Of a stretch of 10,989 nt of DNA, positions 6,664 to 10,989 are shown piece by piece; positions within the stretch are counted from its first letter, which is position 1; each line of letters begins with the position of its first letter. A program made the translations under genes and the position numbers. The notes under the pieces were generated by a model, which was not told the origin of the DNA, searched no databases, and saw only the letters and a list, made by a program, of their open reading frames with translations. The stretch is taken from positions 1 through 10,989 of the forward strand of contig JAJYXA010000123.1 of NCBI GenBank assembly GCA_021791235.1, written 5' to 3'. This stretch comes from Pseudomonadota bacterium (GTDB lineage: Bacteria; Pseudomonadota; Gammaproteobacteria; Burkholderiales; Thiobacillaceae).

Positions 6664-7413
6664 TCAAGTTTCTTCGTTGTTCAACAGACCATCCAGCATC
6701 CGCCGCATGTTGCGCCAGTGCGAGCCTTCCCAGTACACGCGACCGCACGTGTCGCAGGTGGAAAAATGCGCGTAGCGTTCGCGTACCTTGGGCGGCAGAC
6801 GATCCAGCACGCTGGCCTTGTCGACCGGGCGCAGCGGTGTATTGCAATGCAGGCACAACGTGAACGGTCTGGCGCTGCGCGCCAGGTCGAGCCGCTCGAC
6901 GATCTCGCGCAGCTGCGCCTCCGACTTCAGCGCATGCACGTAACAACCGTGCGTCACTGCGCGCCGCTTCAGCAGTTCGCGGTCGCGCGTCAGCACGATG
7001 CGGCCGTCATGCTCGCAAATTTCCACGATGGCGTCGTCGTCGAAGTGGTTGTCGTACAGCGTGTCGAACCCCAGCATGCGCAGCATGTGGGCCAGCCCGC
7101 CGAGGTGCGCGTCGGCGACGAAACGCGTCTCGCGCAAGGGAAGGTCGCGCACCCGCAGCAGCGGCGTCACGTCCATCGACTCGAAGCGTGGATACACCGC
7201 CACCCGGTCGCCGTCCTGCAACAGGCGGCTGAAGTCCGCCGACTCGCCATTCACCAGGATCAGCTCCACTTCGGTGTGGGGCACCCCCAGCGCCTCGATC
7301 ATGTGCTTGGTCGTCGCCGCCTGCGCGCAGGGCACGGTGAATTCCTGCCTGCGCCGCCCGGGTGCCAGGAAGTCGTTCAGTTCTTCATAGAAGCGAAAGG
7401 TGGCAGTGACCAT
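6664..7413 (-). CDS. Mut7-C RNase-fold protein with N-terminal ubiquitin-like domain
   Basis: A 249-residue cytoplasmic protein with two domains. Residues 1 to about 80 (TATFRFYEELNDFL to DRVAVYPRF) match the ubiquitin/MoaD-like domain found before Mut7-C in bacteria; it does not end in Gly-Gly. Residues about 96-240 are the Mut7-C domain, a PIN-like nuclease fold: FVADAHLGGLAHMLRMLGFD (98-117) with acidic Asp101, then YDNHFDDDAI (120-129) and LTRDRELL (141-148), giving a plausible acidic metal site. A zinc ribbon follows, with Cys187/Cys190 (CLHC) and Cys220/Cys223 (CDTC). RNase activity is the family prediction; no bacterial substrate is known to me. The start is ambiguous: ATG 7413 fits the domain edge but lacks a ribosome site, while ATG 7455 adds 14 residues and has AGGGGG close upstream. 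It lies 91 bp after an HDOD gene and 41 bp before the cytochrome gene. Confidence 0.88.
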   Translation of the reverse strand: MVTATFRFYEELNDFLAPGRRRQEFTVPCAQAATTKHMIEALGVPHTEVELILVNGESADFSRLLQDGDRVAVYPRFESMDVTPLLRVRDLPLRETRFVADAHLGGLAHMLRMLGFDTLYDNHFDDDAIVEICEHDGRIVLTRDRELLKRRAVTHGCYVHALKSEAQLREIVERLDLARSARPFTLCLHCNTPLRPVDKASVLDRLPPKVRERYAHFSTCDTCGRVYWEGSHWRNMRRMLDGLLNNEET

Positions 7414-7504
7414 GTGCGGCGCGGCGTGAGCATACAAACTCCTCTCATCATGCATCGCCCCCCTGCCCCACACAACCGGCACGGATGCGCCCTTCATCGA
7501 GCGG

Positions 7505-8923
7505 CTATTCCCCGACCTGCTGGGCCCACAGCATGGCTTCAAGATGGACGTAGTTGACCCGCCAGACCTCCAGCCCGACGACCTGCGCGAGCGCGGCAAT
7601 ATTGGCGTCGTCGGATTGCTCGCAGGCGATGGCCAGCGCCAGATAAGGCGCATATCGCCCCTGCTGCTGAAGCAGCGCCTCGCTGATCTGCGCAGGCAAA
7701 TTGACCTGCTTGAGCACGGCGTCCAGGGGCATGGACAGCACGACGTCCAGCAGGGAAAACAGGCCCGCCACGAACAGCTCATCCCGTTCATCCGCAGTCA
7801 GCGCATTCTGGGCAAGCAGCTCCGCCAGCCGCGCACGGACCAGGGCGTTTTCCATCACGGCCCAATCCAGCCCAGGTGTTTTTCCACTGGTAAACAGCAG
7901 GATGGTGAGCCAGCGATACAGCTTCTGCCGGCCCAGCACCATCAGCGCCTGCTCCGGCGTGACGATCTTGTGCCTCTGTCCCATTCCCGGGGAATTGATG
8001 TAACGCAGCAGCTTGTAGGCCAAAGCGAGGTTCTGCCTGATCAGGCTGGCGAGTTCGGCCACCTCGGCATCGCCTCGCAGCCGGTTCAACAGATCGATGA
8101 TCTTGATGCGGCCCGCATCCATCCCCGGTGCATCCAGTTTTTCCCGGTTGGTGATGAAGGGGCCTTGGTAGGAAGAGAATGGCAATTTGGCGCAGACCCG
8201 GTATTCCTCGACCGTCCGGATACCCGTTGCCACAAACTTCATGGCGGGCGCCCGCCTGGCCGCACGCTCCATCAGATCGTTGATCAAGGGGATATCGCTG
8301 TTGCCGATGTCGATGAACAGGAAATCCAGCTGGTCCCAGAAAGGGAAGCTGTCCGGGATGTTCGCGCCTGTGGCGCGCAGACCGATGCGGTACCCCAGTG
8401 CCTTGAGGCGGGCCAGGTGGGGGGCGTGATTGGCGACGAGCGGGGTGCTTGCGCCTATCACATAGACGGAGCCCTGCGGCGGCAACGCCTCGATGAATGG
8501 AGCATCCAGGGAACTTGCCGACACATCGACAAAGGCCAGCCGGTGCTCCAGCAGGCGCTGAACGCCCATGACGTGCAGGTTGCGCAACAGCACCCTGTCA
8601 TGCAGGCGCTGGATACTGGTGCTGGAGGCTATCACCCGCGGATTGGCCTGGTATACCAGGCTGAACATATACCCCGCTACCCGCTGGTTGCTTCCCAGCA
8701 CGGCCTCGCGGCGCACGATCGAATTGCCCGTCTGCTCAAGCGGGCCTCTCGAATGGGCCCCCACCCTGGCGGACGCTTCATGCGTCCCGCTCACCAACGG
8801 CGCAACGGCATTCAGCTTGCGAAACGCCGCCTTCTGGGCTCGCGACGCAAACAGGCCACCACGCTCGATATCCGTGCGCAGCCCAGCCTTCCCCCTCAAC
8901 AGTCCGAACAAACGATCCAGCAT
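7505..8923 (-). CDS. EAL-HDOD signalling protein, proximal paralogue (degenerate EAL)
   Basis: A 472-residue cytoplasmic protein of the COG3434 (YuxH-like) type: a c-di-GMP-phosphodiesterase-like EAL fold at about 70-265 followed by an HDOD domain at about 275-470. In the N-terminal signature, active or typical members read GYELLFR; here it is GYMFSLVY (84-91), so the EAL glutamate is replaced by Met and phosphodiesterase activity is unlikely. The HDOD half carries LLRYINSPGMG (305-315), the family's most conserved stretch, and ALVRARLAELLA (360-371); it has no HD metal pair, as expected. The role is probably scaffold or regulatory, through protein contact. The ATG at 8921-8923 is chosen because its MLDRLFGLLRG opening matches the MLNRIVEMFRG of the paralogue upstream; an in-frame TTG adjoins it. 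The two proteins look about 60 percent identical by eye, clearly a tandem duplication. A non-conserved linker covers residues 12-65. Confidence 0.9.
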   Translation of the reverse strand: MLDRLFGLLRGKAGLRTDIERGGLFASRAQKAAFRKLNAVAPLVSGTHEASARVGAHSRGPLEQTGNSIVRREAVLGSNQRVAGYMFSLVYQANPRVIASSTSIQRLHDRVLLRNLHVMGVQRLLEHRLAFVDVSASSLDAPFIEALPPQGSVYVIGASTPLVANHAPHLARLKALGYRIGLRATGANIPDSFPFWDQLDFLFIDIGNSDIPLINDLMERAARRAPAMKFVATGIRTVEEYRVCAKLPFSSYQGPFITNREKLDAPGMDAGRIKIIDLLNRLRGDAEVAELASLIRQNLALAYKLLRYINSPGMGQRHKIVTPEQALMVLGRQKLYRWLTILLFTSGKTPGLDWAVMENALVRARLAELLAQNALTADERDELFVAGLFSLLDVVLSMPLDAVLKQVNLPAQISEALLQQQGRYAPYLALAIACEQSDDANIAALAQVVGLEVWRVNYVHLEAMLWAQQVGE

Positions 8924-8941
8924 CAAGCCATCCCACGTTCA

Positions 8942-8974
8942 ATTTTTCCCAAGCCCGGCTGTAGGGTCTTTCCG
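8942..8974 (-). repeat. Conserved leader block, copy 1
   Basis: A 33-base block upstream of the proximal HDOD gene. Its first 17 plus-strand bases (ATTTTTCCCAAGCCCGG) recur exactly upstream of the distal HDOD gene, and both blocks end in CTTTCCG. It ends 18 bases before the start codon. It is probably a remnant of the gene duplication, kept either by chance or because it carries a regulatory function. Confidence 0.7.
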
Positions 8975-9040
8975 GCCCGCAGTCCGCAGACACGCCGGAT
9001 TGCTGCACACCAGATCACGGGCCGGGCGGTCGCCGATTCC

Positions 9041-10474
9041 TTAACCACCCACCTGATGCGCCCAGATCATTGCCTCGACATGCAGGGTGTTGACCTGCCT
9101 GCTATCCAGCCCGACCGCCTGCGACATGGCGGCAATGTCGGCGCCATCGGATTGCTCGCAGGCGACCGCCAGATCGAGATAGGGTGCATATTTCCCTGTT
9201 TTATGAAGCAGCGCTTCGTTGACCATCGGGGGCAAGCTCACTTGATTGAGCACGTCTTCCATGGGCATGGCGAGCACGATGTCCAGCAGGGAGAACACCC
9301 CCGCCACAAACAGTTCATCGCGCTCCGTGGGGGACAGCGAATCCTGCGCCACCAGCTCGGCAAGCCGCGCACGCACCAAGGCATTTTCCATGATGGCCCA
9401 GTCCAGCCCCCGCGTATTCCCGCTGGTATACAGCAGCAGGGTCAGCCAGCGATAAAGCTTCTGCTGGCCCAGCACAACCAACGCCTGATCCAGGGTGCCG
9501 ATCTTGTGCGTGGATCCCATTCCCGGGGAGTTGATGTAACGCAACAGCTTGAAGGACAGCGCGGGATCCTGTTTGATCAGCCTGGACAATTCGGCGGTAT
9601 CCGCATCACCCCGCAGTTGGTTCAGCAGTTCCAGAATCTTGATGCGGCCCGCATCGATCCGGGGCGTGTCCCATTTCTCCCGGCTGGTGATGAAGGCGCC
9701 TTGATAAAAGGCGAAGGGCAATCTCTGGCAAACATTGAACTCTTCCAGGGTCTGAATGTTGGTCGCCACGCACTTCATTGACGGAACCTGCCTGACGATG
9801 GCATCCACCTGATTCTTGATGGTGGGGATATCGTTGCCCCCCATGTCGACGAACAGGAAATCCGCCAATTCCACGAATGGCGACATGCCCGGGCTGTCCA
9901 CGCCCGCGCCATACAGGCCGATGCGATAACCCAGCCCCTTCAGGCGCGTCAGGCTACCCAAACAGGACTCAGCATCTGCAATGAGCTGGGCGTTGGTGCC
10001 CACCACATACACGATTCCGTGCGGTTGCAGCTCCTCGAGCAAAGGCATGGCCAGGGAACTCGCCGACACCTCGATGAAGGCCAGCCGATGCTCCAGCAGC
10101 CGCTGAATGTCCATGACCTGCAGATTGCTCAGCAAGACCTTGTCATACAGGCGCTGGACGGTGGTGCTGGAAGCACGCACCCGCTGGTTGACTTCGTAGC
10201 GCAAACTGAACGCATAGCCCGCCACACGCTGATCCCTGCCCAGCACAGCCTCACGGCACACGATGGATTTGTTCGGCTGTGACGCGCCCGCAACGTTCGG
10301 TTCGTTTGCCTCCCTGGCAGACGGTGCCTTGATCTCGCTTACCAGAGGTGCCAGGGCATTCAGCTTGATGAAGGCATCATTGTGGCCAGCCGGCCCAGCC
10401 AGGGAATCCGGCCCGGGATATTTATGTTTTCGGGCCCTATCGCCCCTGAACATTTCAACAATACGATTCAGCAT
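9041..10474 (-). CDS. EAL-HDOD signalling protein, distal paralogue (degenerate EAL)
   Basis: A 477-residue paralogue of the next gene downstream, with the same order: short N-terminal helix (MLNRIVEMFRG), variable linker to about residue 70, EAL-like domain (73-275) and HDOD domain (about 280-475). The EAL signature position reads GYAFSLRY (87-94), with Ala in place of the glutamate, so this copy also should not hydrolyse c-di-GMP. LLRYINSPGMG (310-320) and RLPFAFYQGAFITSREKW (251-268) are conserved with its partner. The frame is open to 10597, but the ATG at 10472-10474 is preferred because it matches the paralogue's start and has AGGGG seven bases upstream. A gap of 117 bp separates it from the second copy, with no clear terminator, so they may be co-transcribed. 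It is the first gene of the minus-strand series and has an AT-rich region upstream with a sigma-28-like promoter match. Confidence 0.9.
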   Translation of the reverse strand: MLNRIVEMFRGDRARKHKYPGPDSLAGPAGHNDAFIKLNALAPLVSEIKAPSAREANEPNVAGASQPNKSIVCREAVLGRDQRVAGYAFSLRYEVNQRVRASSTTVQRLYDKVLLSNLQVMDIQRLLEHRLAFIEVSASSLAMPLLEELQPHGIVYVVGTNAQLIADAESCLGSLTRLKGLGYRIGLYGAGVDSPGMSPFVELADFLFVDMGGNDIPTIKNQVDAIVRQVPSMKCVATNIQTLEEFNVCQRLPFAFYQGAFITSREKWDTPRIDAGRIKILELLNQLRGDADTAELSRLIKQDPALSFKLLRYINSPGMGSTHKIGTLDQALVVLGQQKLYRWLTLLLYTSGNTRGLDWAIMENALVRARLAELVAQDSLSPTERDELFVAGVFSLLDIVLAMPMEDVLNQVSLPPMVNEALLHKTGKYAPYLDLAVACEQSDGADIAAMSQAVGLDSRQVNTLHVEAMIWAHQVGG

Positions 10475-10503
10475 CAAAGCCCCTGCGGAGTACTGACCCA
10501 CTG

Positions 10504-10537
10504 ATTTTTCCCAAGCCCGGGCTTCCTGAGCTTTCCG
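10504..10537 (-). repeat. Conserved leader block, copy 2
   Basis: The matching 34-base block upstream of the distal HDOD gene: 17 identical bases, a diverged middle, and a shared CTTTCCG end. It lies 29 bases before the start codon, against 18 in copy 1. Here the block contains the perfect 12-base palindrome AAGCCCGGGCTT (10513-10524), which copy 1 has lost or never had. Confidence 0.7.
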
Positions 10538-10612
10538 ATCTTCGGTCAGCTGAAACCGGGTACCCGATGTCTCCAAGACGGCAGACTTCCAACCCACGCT
10601 TGCCGGCCTTTG

Positions 10613-10644
10613 ATTATGTATCGGCTTATATTCGAAATTAATTA
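10613..10644 (-). promoter_or_regulatory. Putative promoter of the HDOD gene series (sigma-28-like)
   Basis: In an AT-rich patch about 140 bases upstream of the distal HDOD start, the minus strand carries GCCGATAC (10625-10618), a 7 of 8 match to the FliA -10 element GCCGATAA. It is preceded, after the correct 11-base spacer, by TAATTAAT (10644-10637), which keeps the TAA of the -35 element but matches only 4 of 8. The same patch also offers a sigma-70-like pair, TTAATT and CATAAT, with a 17-base spacer. Which sigma factor is used cannot be settled from the sequence. Confidence 0.4.
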
Positions 10645-10762
10645 ATATCTACATCTGCAAACCTAACCAGCCTGCCTCCTCCACATCGTTCAGGCACTTC
10701 GCGACAGGGGGCAATCAGGCCTCGTAGGGGGTAGCAGGGCCATCGCAGGCCACACTCACGCC

Positions 10763-10880
10763 TTAAGGAAACACCGAACCAGTTGATTCCGCTCATGGTT
10801 CGACAAGCTCACCACGAACGGAATCAACAACTTGCCGTTCGTCCTGAGCTTGTCGAAGGACTTGTTCAGCGTTTCCTTAA
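10763..10880. repeat. MITE-like palindromic repeat element, 118 bp
   Basis: The element is bounded by terminal inverted repeats: TTAAGGAAAC (10763-10772) and GTTTCCTTAA (10871-10880) are exact, and the match continues imperfectly to about 20 bases. Inside are two inverted copies of a 23-base motif (10799-10821 and 10835-10857), TTCGACAAGCTC...ACGAACGG, differing at two bases, and a further 10-bp inverted pair GTTGATTCCG/CGGAATCAAC (10782-10791 and 10819-10828). It has no coding capacity of its own. The inner motif resembles a palindromic repeat I recall as recurrent between genes in many proteobacterial genomes. TTAA at both ends could be part of the repeat or a target duplication. Confidence 0.8.
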
Positions 10881-10930
10881 TGGGGTTATGGGCGCCCAGG
10901 CATTCCGGAACAGAAACCGACCCCGGACGC

Positions 10931-10957
10931 AAAAACGCCACCTGGACGGTGGCGTTT
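10931..10957 (-). terminator. Intrinsic terminator of a minus-strand gene beyond the right edge
   Basis: A perfect 10-bp stem, AAACGCCACC (10933-10942) and GGTGGCGTTT (10948-10957), with a 5-base loop. On the minus strand it runs into five Ts. The plus-strand side has only three Ts. It must serve a minus-strand gene ending at or beyond the right edge; a TGA at 10978-10976 is a possible stop, but too little is visible to call the gene. Confidence 0.85.
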
Positions 10958-10989
10958 GGACGGGGCTCCCAGCAATCAGTGCCGGGTTT

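Larger units (their letters stand above)
10645..10989. other. Right-hand non-coding region
   Basis: From the HDOD promoter patch to the window edge I see no supportable gene. Besides the palindromic element and the terminator, the stretch 10660-10760 is plain GC-rich spacer with short G-runs and no recognised motif. The only open frame (10941 to 10756, minus) runs through the repeat and the terminator stem and is not credible as a gene. Confidence 0.7.

Noticed and set aside
6623..6946. N-terminal extension of the cytochrome c frame
   Set aside because: It lies inside the Mut7-C coding region, and the ATG at 6622 has a good ribosome site and begins a lipoprotein signal.
7456..7791. N-terminal extension of the Mut7-C frame
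   Set aside because: It overlaps the end of the HDOD gene and reads as Arg/Ser/Cys/Pro-rich shadow sequence, unlike the family N-terminus.
8924..9040. c-di-GMP riboswitch between the HDOD genes
   Set aside because: The gap is short and shows no GEMM-type conserved bases that I can recognise; only the shared leader block stands out.
7544..9781. A 745-codon open frame on the plus strand opposite the two HDOD genes
   Set aside because: It is fully antisense to two well-supported genes, spans the gap between them, and its translation (rich in Gln, His, Arg) matches no family; high GC codon bias leaves the antisense frame free of stops.
10763..10880. CRISPR array from the repeated motif
   Set aside because: Only two copies, in inverted orientation, with no spacer periodicity and no cas genes.
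10756..10941. A 61-codon minus-strand frame at the right end
   Set aside because: It is built from the palindromic repeat and a terminator stem, so it is not a plausible gene.

Overview
The window is about 11 kb of GC-rich, gene-dense chromosome. The gene types (a YgiQ-family radical SAM protein followed by DUF2288, a CrgA-clade LysR regulator, EAL-HDOD signalling proteins, a DUF302 protein and a lipoprotein cytochrome c) suggest a Gram-negative proteobacterium, most likely a betaproteobacterium. That placement is inferred from gene content and base composition; no 16S or other marker is present.

Layout from left to right. (1) Positions 1-681, plus strand: the 3' end of a ygiQ-like gene and a small DUF2288 gene. 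(2) Positions 750-3399: a minus-strand LysR regulator faces away from a two-gene plus-strand unit, a glutathione S-transferase and a pyridoxamine-phosphate-oxidase-fold protein separated by one base. This is the usual arrangement of a LysR regulator with its target operon. (3) Positions 3555-5396, minus strand: a secreted phosphoesterase of the phospholipase C/acid phosphatase family with its own terminator. (4) Positions 5671-10474, minus strand: five genes in one direction ending at a strong intrinsic terminator. In transcription order they are two tandem paralogous EAL-HDOD proteins, a Mut7-C RNase-fold protein with an N-terminal ubiquitin-like domain, a cytochrome c lipoprotein and a DUF302 protein. 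The last three are close enough to be one operon; the HDOD pair may feed into it. (5) Positions 10475-10989: no gene found. It holds an AT-rich promoter region, a 118-bp palindromic MITE-like repeat and a terminator for a minus-strand gene beyond the right edge.

The most interesting points are the EAL-HDOD pair, where both copies have lost the glutamate of the EAL signature and share a conserved leader block; a sigma-28 (FliA)-like promoter match upstream of the distal copy; the ubiquitin-like/Mut7-C fusion next to redox genes; and the nested inverted repeat at the right end. None of these alone proves a new system. Long open frames opposite the HDOD and phosphoesterase genes are judged to be coding shadows.
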